NCBI GenBank assembly: GCA_019636275.1
Contig: JAHBXY010000047.1
Coordinates: 1-56,418 of the forward strand
Origin: Planctomycetota bacterium
Lineage (GTDB): Bacteria; Planctomycetota; J058
Reading direction: 5' to 3'
DNA: 56,418 nucleotides
The position numbers and the translations under genes are program-made. The notes below the pieces were generated by a model. The model saw only the letters and a program-made list of their open reading frames with translations, did not search any database and was not told the DNA's origin. Below are positions 40,600 through 48,986 of the stretch, piece by piece; the stretch's first letter is position 1; each line of letters opens with the position of its first letter.

Positions 40600-41397
40600 G
40601 TGCCGGACGAGCAGCCAGGAGCGCCGAGGGGGCTCAGGACGCGCCTGCGGGTGGCCGTCAAGGCGCCCCTCGTGGCCGCGACGGTGGGCGGGCTCTACGC
40701 CACCTGGCGCGCCCTGCGCCCGCCGGCGCGCCTGGTCGGGGCCGACGCGCGCCTGCGCGGCCTCATGTTCACCGCCTGGGCGCGGGCCAGCGCCCGGATC
40801 CTCGGCATCCGCGTGCGGGCCGAGGGCGCCCCGCCGGCCGGCCCGTGCCTGCTCGTCGCCAACCACCTGAGCTACCTGGACATCGCCGTCCTGCAGGCCC
40901 GCCACGACTGCACGTTCGTCTCCATGGCCGACGTGCAGGCGTGGCCCGTCATGGGCCGGATCGCGCGCGAGCTGGGGACCGTGTTCGTCGACCGCGAGCG
41001 CCGCCAGGACGCGGCCCGCGCCGCGCGCGAGATCGAGGCGGCGCTGCGCGCCGGCCGCACGGTCGTCCTCTTCCCCGAGGGGCGCGCCGGCGACGGGCGC
41101 GAGGTGCGCCCCTTCCGCTCGGCCCTGCTCGACCCCGCCGCGCGCCTGGGGGCGCCCGTGGCCTGGGCCGCCCTGCGCTACGAGACCCCCCCGGGCGAGC
41201 CGCCGGCGGCCGACGTGGTGTGCTGGACCGACGATGCCTCGTTCGGCGCCCACCTGCTGCGCCTCATGCGCGTGCGCCGGATCGAGGCGCGGATCGCCTA
41301 CGGGGGCGAGGTCATCCGCGACGACGACCGCAAGCGCCTGGCGCGGCGCCTCGAGGACGCGGTGCGCGCGCGGCTGCCCTCGGTGCCGACCGGCTGA
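40600..41397 (+). CDS. 1-acyl-sn-glycerol-3-phosphate acyltransferase (PlsC-type)
   Basis: 265 residues, GTG start. LPLAT motifs: H-x4-D in ANHLSYLDI, VFVDRERRQDAARAAREIE (motif II) and LFPEGRAGDGREVRPF (motif III), followed by APVAWAALRYETPPG. There is an N-terminal amphipathic or partly hydrophobic region and no clear signal peptide. It acylates lysophosphatidic acid or a similar lyso-lipid at the inner membrane. It is the second acyltransferase of this superfamily in the window; the other is fused to FAAL-ACP. It is monocistronic and followed by a hairpin-rich gap. Confidence 0.9.
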   Translation: MPDEQPGAPRGLRTRLRVAVKAPLVAATVGGLYATWRALRPPARLVGADARLRGLMFTAWARASARILGIRVRAEGAPPAGPCLLVANHLSYLDIAVLQARHDCTFVSMADVQAWPVMGRIARELGTVFVDRERRQDAARAAREIEAALRAGRTVVLFPEGRAGDGREVRPFRSALLDPAARLGAPVAWAALRYETPPGEPPAADVVCWTDDASFGAHLLRLMRVRRIEARIAYGGEVIRDDDRKRLARRLEDAVRARLPSVPTG

Positions 41398-41717
41398 GAT
41401 GTGCCCGACGGCTGCGGCCGCGGCTGCTGGGCGGGGCGGCGGCGCGCGCGTCGAAGGCTGGTCACCAGGACTCGCCGACGAGCGTCGATGGCCTCATCCG
41501 CTCGCTCTGGATGAAGCGCGGCCCCCGGCGCGTGGAGCCGGGGGCCGCTCGTGGGGCTCGCGAGGATCCCCGACCTGCCGGTAAGCGAGCAAATCGCGGA
41601 GCCACTCCGCGGACCTGGTCCGCGATGGGCGACCTGGCCGGTTTGCGCCGCTCCACGAACTCTCCACCCGGACTCCACGGGAAGGATGCCACACCCTGGG
41701 GGCGACTCCGCGTGAGA
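41398..41717. other. Gene-free gap between convergent genes, rich in hairpins
   Basis: This 320-bp stretch contains a strong hairpin (41518-41548) and two alternative pairings around 41594-41626: an ATCGCGGA arm can pair either with the following TCCGCG or with the more distal TCCGCGAT, while CGCGGAC-CTG-GTCCGCG forms a local stem. No coding region with a Shine-Dalgarno or domain is seen. It may be a bidirectional terminator, a small RNA or a relic. Confidence 0.45.
41518..41548. terminator. Perfect 12-bp GC hairpin between convergent genes
   Basis: GCGGCCCCCGGC and GCCGGGGGCCGC pair perfectly around a 7-nt loop (GCGTGGA). It is placed 121 bp after the acyltransferase stop and 170 bp beyond the convergent gene's stop. 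It could terminate both. Confidence 0.5.
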
Positions 41718-42254
41718 TCACGCGCGTCCGACGACGGTGACGTCGCCCGAGGCCGCGACGCGGAGCGTGAACGCCACCCGCGCCCGGCCCTCGGCGTTGG
41801 TGAAGTAGACGTGCTCGCCGGCGACGTCCGCCTCGTAGGCGCCGTCGGCCGCGCGCTCCGCCTCGACGGTCAGCGTGGCGCCGACGTGCCAGTAGGTGAG
41901 CACGACCCCCGCCGCGACCAGCAGCTCCAGCAGGCCCCGGCCGCCGAGGGCCTCGACGGTCGCCGGCGCGACGCGGCCGACCGCCGCGACCGCTCCCGGC
42001 GCGAGCCGCGTCGCGTCGGCGCAGGTCAGGTCGCCCGCGCAGGCCGCGTCGACGACGAAGGCGCTCAGGTCCGGGCGGAGGTGCACGATCGGCCGGCCCG
42101 CCACCCGGAACCGCTCGACCGCCCGCGCGGGCAGGTGCGCCGCCGTGATCGCCTCGGCGGGGAGCCGGGCGGGGTGGTCGTCGGCCCGCCCGCCGCGCGC
42201 CCGCAGCTCGACGAGCAGCGACGCGTCGTGGTCCACGCGCAGCGTCGTCGTCAC
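41718..42254 (-). CDS. Hypothetical protein coupled to the SGNH hydrolase gene
   Basis: 178 residues from GTG 42254, overlapping the upstream stop (GTGA). It begins VTTTLRVDHDASLLVELRARGG and contains a hydrophobic stretch LLELLVAAGVVLTYWHVGATLTV. The C-terminal third is beta-rich (AYEADVAGEHVYFTNAEGRARVAFTLRVAASGDVTVV). No signal peptide or named domain is recognised. The tight coupling suggests a role with the SGNH protein, for instance in modifying or sensing an exported glycan. Confidence 0.6.
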   Translation of the reverse strand: MTTTLRVDHDASLLVELRARGGRADDHPARLPAEAITAAHLPARAVERFRVAGRPIVHLRPDLSAFVVDAACAGDLTCADATRLAPGAVAAVGRVAPATVEALGGRGLLELLVAAGVVLTYWHVGATLTVEAERAADGAYEADVAGEHVYFTNAEGRARVAFTLRVAASGDVTVVGRA

Positions 42255-43279
42255 GGCCCGCCGAGCCGCTCGGCGAGCGCGCGCGCGATCACCTCGTGGC
42301 CGAGCGCGTTGGGGTGGACGCGGTCGCGGGGCGCGAACAGCCCGCGGCCGGTGCGCTCGAACTCCTCCCGCAGCGGCCCGTAGCTCTCGAGGACGTCGAT
42401 CCCGGCCGCCCGGGCCCCGGCGACGAACGCGTCGACGACGGCGCTGCGCGCGCCGGTCTCGACCTCCGGCTGACCGACGTAGGCCACGACGACGAGCCGC
42501 GCGCCGAGCCGCAGGCACTCCGCCTGGACCTCCCGCAGGAGGGTCAGGCAGCGCGCCAGCGCCGCCTCCGGCACGGCCTCCTGCTCGGCGGCCCGCGCCG
42601 AGGTCCGCGCGTGGTGCCGGGCGGTGCGCACGCCGATCGACAGGAGCCGGCCCAGGTGGGAGACCTCGTACCAGCGCGGCTTGAGCTCCTTCTTCACCCG
42701 GTCGCGGTCCTCGGCCCGCTCGACGAGATGCCCGTGGCCGACCTGCAGGTCCGGCCCCTCGAGGTCGTTGTCGAGCCAGCCGAGGACGACCACCTGCGGG
42801 CGCAGGCGCGGCCCGAACACCTGCAGCGTGCGCAGCTCGTTCTCGGTCGCGTAGCCGCTCACGCCGGCGTTGTAGACCACGGCCCGCCCCTTTGCCGCCA
42901 GGAGGCGCTCGAGCTGCGCCGGGAGCGTCTCGTCGTCGCGCACGCCCTGGCCGAAGACGTTCGAGTCGCCGAGGCACAGCACGCGCAGGGCGCCCTCGAC
43001 GTCGGCCGGCGGCTCCTCGCCGCGGAAGCCGAGCGAGTTGGTGCGCACGGGCGTGTCCTCGAAGTAGGTCCTGAACACACCCCGGTAGTCGGCCTGGTTG
43101 GCGTAGCCGCGCACCGGGTCCTCGACGTAGATCCCGGGCTCGAAGTCGCGCCGCAGGTTGAGCACCGGGTAGCGCACGCGCACGGCGACCTCGGCCGCCG
43201 CGAGGCCCACGACCAGCCCGACGAGCACGCCCAGCCCGCGCCGGAGGAGCCGCCGTCGTCGCGCCGCACGCTCGTCCAT
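42251..43279 (-). CDS. Membrane-anchored SGNH/GDSL-type hydrolase
   Basis: 342 residues from ATG 43279 with AAGGAGGGG Shine-Dalgarno. A short basic N-terminus precedes one membrane helix (GLGVLVGLVVGLAAAEVAV, 15-33), so the enzyme faces the periplasm. SGNH blocks: CLGDSNVFGQG (nucleophile Ser106), YNAGVSGYATENELRTL, LGWLDNDL in the block III region, and DRVHPNALGHE near the C-terminus (Asp319/His322). These enzymes are esterases, or O-acetyl transfer/hydrolysis enzymes acting on lipids or cell-surface glycans. The following gene overlaps its stop. A TAAGAT box about 30 nt upstream is a possible -10. Confidence 0.88.
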   Translation of the reverse strand: MDERAARRRRLLRRGLGVLVGLVVGLAAAEVAVRVRYPVLNLRRDFEPGIYVEDPVRGYANQADYRGVFRTYFEDTPVRTNSLGFRGEEPPADVEGALRVLCLGDSNVFGQGVRDDETLPAQLERLLAAKGRAVVYNAGVSGYATENELRTLQVFGPRLRPQVVVLGWLDNDLEGPDLQVGHGHLVERAEDRDRVKKELKPRWYEVSHLGRLLSIGVRTARHHARTSARAAEQEAVPEAALARCLTLLREVQAECLRLGARLVVVAYVGQPEVETGARSAVVDAFVAGARAAGIDVLESYGPLREEFERTGRGLFAPRDRVHPNALGHEVIARALAERLGGP

Positions 43280-43430
43280 CGGGTCCGCCCCTCCTTCGAG
43301 GGGAGCGATCTTACGCCGGACCGAACAGACCCGGGGCTGCCGCGCCGGAGCGGCATGCGCCTTGCCCCCCTGGCGCCCGGGCCGAGACCAACGCGAGGCC
43401 TACGGGGGCGCAGGGGACGGAGGTGGCGCG

Positions 43431-45020
43431 ATGGGGCTGTCGAGGTCGAACCGGACTGGACGGGTGTGGCGGGGCTGGCTCCTGGGCCTCAGCGGGCTGG
43501 CGGCCTGCGGCACGGCGCATCTCACGGCGCTGCCGGCGCCGGATGCGGCGCGACCGGCGGCGCTCGAGCCGCTCGACGTCCCCGAGCCCGAGGCGCGCTC
43601 CATGCGCGCCCCGGCCGGCTACCGCGTGGAGGCCGTGGTCACCGGGCTGACCTACCCGAGCAGCGTCGAGTTCGACGACGAGGGCTTCCTCTACGTGGCC
43701 GAGGCCGGCGCGGTGTGGGGCGACTCGAACGCGCGGCCGCGCATCCTGCGCGTGGCCCCGGACGGCGAGGTGCGCCTGCTCACCGAGCGGCTCGTGGCGC
43801 CCGTGAGCGACCTCCTGTGGCACCAGGGCCAGCTCTACGTGTCCCACCGCGGCCGCATCTCGTCGGTCTCGCCGGAGGGGGTCGTGCGCGACCTCGTCAC
43901 CGGGCTGCCGAGCCTGGGCGACCATACGAACACCCAGCTCTGCGTGGGGCCCGACGGCAAGCTCTACTTCGGCCAGGGGACGGTCACCAACTCCGGCGTG
44001 GTGGGGCTCGACAACTTCTTCACCGGCTGGCTGCCGCAGCACCCCGAGGCGTTCGACCGCCCGGCGCGCGACATCCGCGTGCGCGAGGGCACCTACGAGA
44101 GCATGAACCCGTTCGTCATGGCCGGCGGCAAGGAGCCCGCAACCGTGCGCACGGCGCCGTTCGCCGCCTTCGGCGCCCACCACGGCGAGGACGAGGCCGT
44201 CCGCGGCGGCTTCCGCATCCTGGGCTCGGACAAGCCCACGGGCTGCCTGTACCGCTGCAACCTCGACGGCTCGGCCCTCGAGGTCTACGCCTGGGGGCTG
44301 CGAAACCCCATGGGCGTGCTCTGGGGCAACGACGGCCAGCTCTACGCCAGCAACCGGGGGATGAGCGAGCGCGGCGCGCGCCCCGTGGCCAACGCGCCCG
44401 ACGACCTGCTGCTGATCAAGCAGAACGCCTGGTACGGCTGGCCCGACTTCGTCAGCGGCGTGCCCATCACCGACCCGCGCTTCCGCCCGAGCTTCGGGCC
44501 GCGGCTCGAGCCGCTCATGTTCAACCCGCCCGGCGTCGACCAGCCGCTGCTCACGTTCGGCTCGGGGAGCGGGGTAGGCAAGCTGGCCCGCGCGCCCGAG
44601 GGCGACCGCCACATCTTCATGGCCGTGACGGGCGACTTCTCGCCGATGTCCGTCGGGAGCCTGCCGGTCGACGGCGGCCCGCGCATCGTGCGCATCGACC
44701 CGCTCAACCGCCGCGTCGAGACGTTCCTCGGCGGCGGCGAGGAGGGCGTCCTGGACCAGGGCCTCGGCCGGCAGACGCCCGGGCAGGCGCGCGCCGGCCT
44801 GCGGCGCCCGGTCGACGTGGCCTTCACCCCGAACGGCGATGCCCTCTACGTGGCCGACCTGGGCGTGATCGAGGTCCAGTCGACGCGCTTCCCGACGGTG
44901 CGCCCCTACCCGGGCACGGGCGTGATCTGGCGCGTCGTCCCGCACGACGTGCGCGTGCAGCCGGCGGCCGGCCTCTCGATCCAGCCGCCGCGGGTGGACG
45001 CGGCGCCGGCGGGCAAGTAG
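43431..45020 (+). CDS. Sorbosone dehydrogenase / PQQ-type sugar dehydrogenase-like lipoprotein
   Basis: 529 residues from ATG 43431, with GGAGG nine bases upstream. The lipobox LSGLAAC puts the lipid-anchored Cys at about residue 26. The body is a six-bladed propeller of the glucose/sorbosone dehydrogenase (GSDH) type: YRVEAVVTGLTYPSSVEFDDEGFLYVAEAG, LLWHQGQLYVSHRGRI, TQLCVGPDGKLYFGQGTVTNS, VYAWGLRNPMGVLWGNDGQLYASNRG, NAWYGWPDF and RRPVDVAFTPNGDALYVADLG. The WGLRNPxG motif is diagnostic. It is probably a periplasmic PQQ- or cofactor-dependent dehydrogenase, or a binding propeller if the cofactor residues are absent. It is monocistronic and ended by a 14-bp hairpin. Confidence 0.88.
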   Translation: MGLSRSNRTGRVWRGWLLGLSGLAACGTAHLTALPAPDAARPAALEPLDVPEPEARSMRAPAGYRVEAVVTGLTYPSSVEFDDEGFLYVAEAGAVWGDSNARPRILRVAPDGEVRLLTERLVAPVSDLLWHQGQLYVSHRGRISSVSPEGVVRDLVTGLPSLGDHTNTQLCVGPDGKLYFGQGTVTNSGVVGLDNFFTGWLPQHPEAFDRPARDIRVREGTYESMNPFVMAGGKEPATVRTAPFAAFGAHHGEDEAVRGGFRILGSDKPTGCLYRCNLDGSALEVYAWGLRNPMGVLWGNDGQLYASNRGMSERGARPVANAPDDLLLIKQNAWYGWPDFVSGVPITDPRFRPSFGPRLEPLMFNPPGVDQPLLTFGSGSGVGKLARAPEGDRHIFMAVTGDFSPMSVGSLPVDGGPRIVRIDPLNRRVETFLGGGEEGVLDQGLGRQTPGQARAGLRRPVDVAFTPNGDALYVADLGVIEVQSTRFPTVRPYPGTGVIWRVVPHDVRVQPAAGLSIQPPRVDAAPAGK

Positions 45021-45043
45021 CCGGAGGTTCACACCAGAAGAGC

Positions 45044-45090
45044 AGCAGAGGGAGCAGAGGGCGTGTCGTCGCTCACCTGCTCCCTCTGCT
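45044..45090. terminator. 14-bp perfect inverted repeat between convergent genes
   Basis: AGCAGAGGGAGCAG and CTGCTCCCTCTGCT form a perfect 14-bp stem with a 19-nt loop. It lies 23 bp after the GSDH-like stop and 22 bp beyond the convergent stop. It is a likely bidirectional terminator. Confidence 0.65.
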
Positions 45091-45111
45091 CGTCCGTCCT
45101 CGCGTCGACCT

Positions 45112-46440
45112 CTACCGACGGACGATCGCGGCGGCCTGCACCTGGCGCACGAAGCCCAGCGCCTGCGCCGGCGCCTGGCCCTTGCCGGGCTCGCCCAGCG
45201 GCCGGAGCACGACCCCGTGGTCGGGCGGCGACGGCGGGTCGTCGTTCACCTTGAAGGTCTTCCACACCGGGATGAAGCCCCACAGCCCGGCCGACGCGCG
45301 CAGGCGCGCGCCGCGGCCGTCCTTGCCGGGCAGCAGCGTGAGCTTGCGCAGGTTCAGGCGCACGATCCCCTTCACCAGCGACAGGCCGCGGGCGTGCAGC
45401 TCCATCTCGCGGCGCACGACGTCCATGCGGCCCGGCCGCACGGTCACGTCGGTCGCGACGCGCAGGCGCAGGCCCATGGGCATGTCGGGCAGCGGCACGT
45501 CGACCGACCGGCGCATGGCGAGCTCGAGGCGCCCCTCGCCCGCCTCCGTGCCGACGCCGAGCCGGATGAGGTGGTCGAGCGCCTGCTGCGGGACGACGGC
45601 GCGGGCGTGAGCGCGGTCGAGGAGCGCGCCCGCGTCGCGCGGGCCGACCTCGAAGCGCCCGGCCAGGGCGCGCAGGAGGAGGCCGGCCGGGCCGCCGCGG
45701 TCGCGCCGGTAGACGAGCGCGGCCGGGACCTGCGGCCGCAGGCCCGGGAGGCCGTCGCGGATCGTCAGCGCCGCGTCGCCCGAGACGACCGGCCGGCAGC
45801 CCGCCGCGTCGTCGTAGGCCACGGCCGCCCCGCCGTGGCGGGCGGCGAGCGAGCCGGCGACGTGCGTCGCGAGCGCCGTCGCGAGCTGGGTCTCGCGGTA
45901 GCCCTCGGCCGAGGCCTCCCCGATCGGCGCCCCGGCCAGCCAGCGCGAGAGGATGTAGGGCATGGCGATGAGCGGGTTGTTCAGCCCCTCGTGGGTGACG
46001 ACGGTCCGCGGGCCGAGCGCCTCCCAGGCCTCGCGCTCGTTCTCGGCCCCCCAGCAGGCGGTCGAGTAGACGAGCCGCAGCTTGCGCGCGACGGCGGGCG
46101 CGATGAGCGCGCGCACCTCGTCGACGGCGCGGGCGGTCGTGTGGACGGTGATGAACACGTCGACGACGTCGGCGAGCGAGGCCGCGCGGGCGATCGCCGC
46201 GGCCAGGCGCGCCGTGGCCTCGTGGCGGCCGACGACGGTCAGCACGCGGCCGCCGTAGGGGCCGGCCTCGAGGAAGCGGCCGTAGAGGGCCACGCCCAGC
46301 CGCTCGGTGACCTCGGATCCGGCGTAGCCGTCGTCCTCGACGGCCAGGACCGCCGCCGCGCGGGGGGCGCGAGGCACGTCGGCGAGGGCGGGCGCGGCTC
46401 CGAGCATGGCGAGCAGCATGACACGCGCGGCGATCCTCAT
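45112..46440 (-). CDS. Exported protein with probable caspase-like (clan CD) fold
   Basis: 442 residues from ATG 46440, after GGAGG. The signal peptide ends at ALA (residue 20). The strand pattern RVLTVVG, DVVDVFITVHTT (His100) and RKLRLVYSTACWGAEN (Cys129) matches the caspase-hemoglobinase layout, with catalytic His after strand 3 and Cys after strand 4. TVVTHEGLNNPLIAMPYILSRWLAG follows. The C-terminal half (about 290-442) is a beta-rich domain with many basic and hydrophobic alternations that I do not recognise. If correct it is a periplasmic or secreted cysteine peptidase. The fold assignment is inference from two motifs; a non-peptidase function is possible. It is convergent with the GSDH-like gene. 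Confidence 0.6.
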   Translation of the reverse strand: MRIAARVMLLAMLGAAPALADVPRAPRAAAVLAVEDDGYAGSEVTERLGVALYGRFLEAGPYGGRVLTVVGRHEATARLAAAIARAASLADVVDVFITVHTTARAVDEVRALIAPAVARKLRLVYSTACWGAENEREAWEALGPRTVVTHEGLNNPLIAMPYILSRWLAGAPIGEASAEGYRETQLATALATHVAGSLAARHGGAAVAYDDAAGCRPVVSGDAALTIRDGLPGLRPQVPAALVYRRDRGGPAGLLLRALAGRFEVGPRDAGALLDRAHARAVVPQQALDHLIRLGVGTEAGEGRLELAMRRSVDVPLPDMPMGLRLRVATDVTVRPGRMDVVRREMELHARGLSLVKGIVRLNLRKLTLLPGKDGRGARLRASAGLWGFIPVWKTFKVNDDPPSPPDHGVVLRPLGEPGKGQAPAQALGFVRQVQAAAIVRR

Positions 46441-46735
46441 GGCGTCGGCCTCCGGGGCCGGGGTGAGCGCACGGTCCGCGCCAGAGAGCTGAACGACGCA
46501 ACCTCTTCTATCGCAGGGCTCTCGGCGATTCGTCTCAGCGAGAAGTGGGGGGTGGCCGACACCTGGCGGTTGCACCCCTCCCGAACGGGTCCCGAACGCT
46601 TCGGCTGACAGGCCGCCGGGTCGGGATAGGCTGAAACGCGACCCGCCAGGCGCGCGGCGCGTCACGCCGGGGGGGCTCCTCCCTGGCCGGGCGCGCGGAG
46701 CCGCGGCGGCCGCAGGACAACCGGGAGGTGGGGCC

Positions 46736-48328
46736 GTGGGCACGGCGACCCAGGGGCGGCGCATCCTGCTCGTCGAGGACGACGAGGACATTCGCCAGGA
46801 GATCGAGGAGCTGTTCCGGGAGGACGGCTTCGACGTCCTGGGGCTGCGCAACGGGCGTGAGGCGCTCGACGCGCTCCGCCACGGGACGAACCCCGACCTG
46901 ATCCTCCTCGACCTCCGCACGCCGATCATGGACGGCTGGGAGTTCCGGGTCGAGCAGAAGCGCGACCCGTCGCTGGCGGCGATCCCGGTCGTGGCGATCT
47001 CGGCCGACGGCAGCCCGAAGGCGGCGGCGATCGACGCCGACCGCTTCGTGGAGAAGCCGTTCACGGCCGACCAGCTCCGCTCGGCCGTGGGCGAGGTCCT
47101 GCACCACCAGGAGGTCGAGCGCGCGCAGCGCGCGGTCGAGCAGGCCGACCGCATGGCCTCGCTCGGGCTGCTGGCGGGGAGCATCGCGCACGAGATCAAC
47201 AACCCGCTCGCCTGCGTGGCCGGCAACCTCGAGTTCGTGGCGGCCGAGCTGCGGCGCCTCTCGGGCGAGCTGCCGCCGGGCCGCCTGGGCGACCTCGAGC
47301 ACGTCGTCGCCGAGGCGCGCGAGGCCGGCGACCGGGTGCGCCGCGCCGTCCGCGACCTGGCGACCTTCTCGCGGCTCGACCGCGACCGGCGGGAGGTGCT
47401 CGAGCTCCGGATCCTCGTCGACATGGCGGCCGGCGTGGCCGGGGCCGAGGTCCGGCACCGCGGCAAGCTCGTCGTCGACCACGGGCCGGTGCCGCGGATC
47501 GAGGCCGACGCGGCGCGGCTGGGCCACGTGCTCGTGAACCTGCTGGTCACCGCCGCCCACGCGCTCGACGAGGAGCGCGCGCCGACCAACGAGGTCCACG
47601 TGGTCACCGGGACCGACGCCGACGGCGCGGCGGTGATCGAGGTCCACGACACCGGGCGGGGCCACGACCCCGACGAGGTCGGGCGCCTGTTCGACCCCTT
47701 CTACACGGACCGCGCCGGCGCTCCGACGGGGCTGCGCCTGTCGGTGTGCAAGGGCGTGGTCGAGTCGCTCGGCGGCACGATCGACGTCGCCAGCGTCCCG
47801 GGCACCGGGACGACCTTCCGCGTGCGCCTGCCGGCCGCCCCGGCGTCGTCGCCGCAGGCGGGCGGCGGGCAGGCCGCCCCCGAGGGCACCATCCGCGGGC
47901 GGATCCTCGTCGTCGACGACGAGCCCATGGTGCTGGCGTCCTTCCGGCGCATCCTCGCCCGCGAGCACGACGTGACCTCGGTCGGCTCGGCCGAGGAGGC
48001 CCTGCGCCTGCTCGACGCGGGCGCGTCGTTCGACGTGATCCTGTGCGACCTGATGATGCCCGGCACGAGCGGCATGGACCTCTACGAGCGTCTGCGCGGC
48101 AAGGCGCCCGATCAGGCCGAGCGCATGGTCTTCATGACGGGCGGCGCCTTCACCGCCCGCGCGCGCAGCTTCCTCGACCAGGTGAAGAACCCGTGGTTCG
48201 AGAAGCCCTTCGACGTGAGCAAGCTCATGGGCCTCGTCGAGCACCGCGTGCGCGCGTCGCGCGGCTGGCGGCAGCAGCTCTCCGACCGGCTGGCGCGGCT
48301 CGGGCAGCAGTACGGCGTGCCGTTCTGA
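46736..48328 (+). CDS. Hybrid two-component protein REC-HisKA-HATPase-REC with altered N-box
   Basis: 530 residues, GTG start after GGGAGGTGGGG. REC1 (residues 8-120) has the acidic pair Glu14-Asp15-Asp16, phospho-acceptor Asp59 and Lys107. HisKA has SIAHEINNPLA (His152). The ATPase domain has IEVHDTGRGH (G1), FDPFYTD (F-box) and GTGTTF (G2/G3). In the N-box LVNLLVTAAHAL the asparagine expected in 'NA' is Thr272, and the GLGL lid reads GLRL, so ATP binding or kinase activity may be weak. REC2 (388-505) has Asp393-394 and Asp438. There is no TM or PAS sensor, so input is by REC1 phosphorylation. Located alone, it is a cytosolic phosphorelay node. Confidence 0.9.
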   Translation: MGTATQGRRILLVEDDEDIRQEIEELFREDGFDVLGLRNGREALDALRHGTNPDLILLDLRTPIMDGWEFRVEQKRDPSLAAIPVVAISADGSPKAAAIDADRFVEKPFTADQLRSAVGEVLHHQEVERAQRAVEQADRMASLGLLAGSIAHEINNPLACVAGNLEFVAAELRRLSGELPPGRLGDLEHVVAEAREAGDRVRRAVRDLATFSRLDRDRREVLELRILVDMAAGVAGAEVRHRGKLVVDHGPVPRIEADAARLGHVLVNLLVTAAHALDEERAPTNEVHVVTGTDADGAAVIEVHDTGRGHDPDEVGRLFDPFYTDRAGAPTGLRLSVCKGVVESLGGTIDVASVPGTGTTFRVRLPAAPASSPQAGGGQAAPEGTIRGRILVVDDEPMVLASFRRILAREHDVTSVGSAEEALRLLDAGASFDVILCDLMMPGTSGMDLYERLRGKAPDQAERMVFMTGGAFTARARSFLDQVKNPWFEKPFDVSKLMGLVEHRVRASRGWRQQLSDRLARLGQQYGVPF

Positions 48329-48336
48329 CCGCGCTC

Positions 48337-48375
48337 ACCGCTTGATCTGAGAGCGAAGCGAGCAGATCGAGCGGT
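48337..48375. terminator. Long inverted repeat downstream of the hybrid kinase gene
   Basis: ACCGCTTGATCTG and CAGATCGAGCGGT pair over 13 positions with one mismatch around GAGCGAAGCG-type loop sequence. It starts eight bases after the stop codon. A second hairpin follows at 48396-48410. Confidence 0.55.
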
Positions 48376-48395
48376 GGCGCGCATCCCCGAGCAAA

Positions 48396-48410
48396 GGCCG
48401 CGAAGCGGCC
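48396..48410. terminator. Second compact hairpin (6-bp stem, GAA loop)
   Basis: GGCCGC-GAA-GCGGCC is a perfect stem with a stable triloop. It is between the hybrid kinase gene and the convergent lipoprotein gene. It may reinforce termination on both strands. Confidence 0.4.
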
Positions 48411-48513
48411 GGAGCGAGGGCGACAGGTGTCTCACTGCGGATCGGAGCATCGGGCGGCGCTCGATGACGTGGACATCATCCCAAGCGACGGCCGCTGTGA
48501 GGCCCGACGAGGA

Positions 48514-48786
48514 TCAGCGCCGGCGGCGGCCCTCGTGCACGACGACCACCGTCGTGTGGCGGTCGCAGCGGCTGTGCCGGCGGCAGGGGCGGCAGTCGTC
48601 CTGCTCGACGAGGGCGTCGACGAAGTGCCCGCCGAAGCTCTTGTTCTCGTAGCGGGCGCGCCGGCCGTCGTCCTGCGTCTCGCGGACGCCCGCGTCGAGG
48701 AGGGCCACGCAGCCGCTGCTGGCGGCGACGAGGCCGAGCGTCAGGGCGAGGAGGGACGAGCGGACGAGGCGGGCGGGGGTCGTCAT
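48514..48786 (-). CDS. Small hypothetical lipoprotein with Cys/His-rich C-terminus
   Basis: 90 residues from ATG 48786. A basic N-terminus, a hydrophobic core (LLALTLGLVAASSGC) and a lipobox give the lipid-anchored Cys at about residue 26. The mature part is short: YENKSFGGHFVDALVEQDD, then CRPCRRHSRCDRHTTVVVVHEGRRRR. The latter contains three Cys and several His and could bind metal or form a disulfide. No family is recognised. It is divergent from the 48987 gene. Confidence 0.65.
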   Translation of the reverse strand: MTTPARLVRSSLLALTLGLVAASSGCVALLDAGVRETQDDGRRARYENKSFGGHFVDALVEQDDCRPCRRHSRCDRHTTVVVVHEGRRRR

Positions 48787-48986
48787 CGGTGGGACTCCAG
48801 GATCGGTTGACTCGCGCGCACCCGCTGGGCGCGCACGGTCGACCTCTTTGCAACCGCCTTGCCGCGCGACAAGTGCTTGGGCCGTCGTGCCTCGGAGAAG
48901 GCCGAGGCTCCAGGTTTCGAAGGCCCGACCGAAGATCAGTCGAACGCCCCCTCGCGAGGCGTGCGGCCGCCGAACACGATGCGGTG

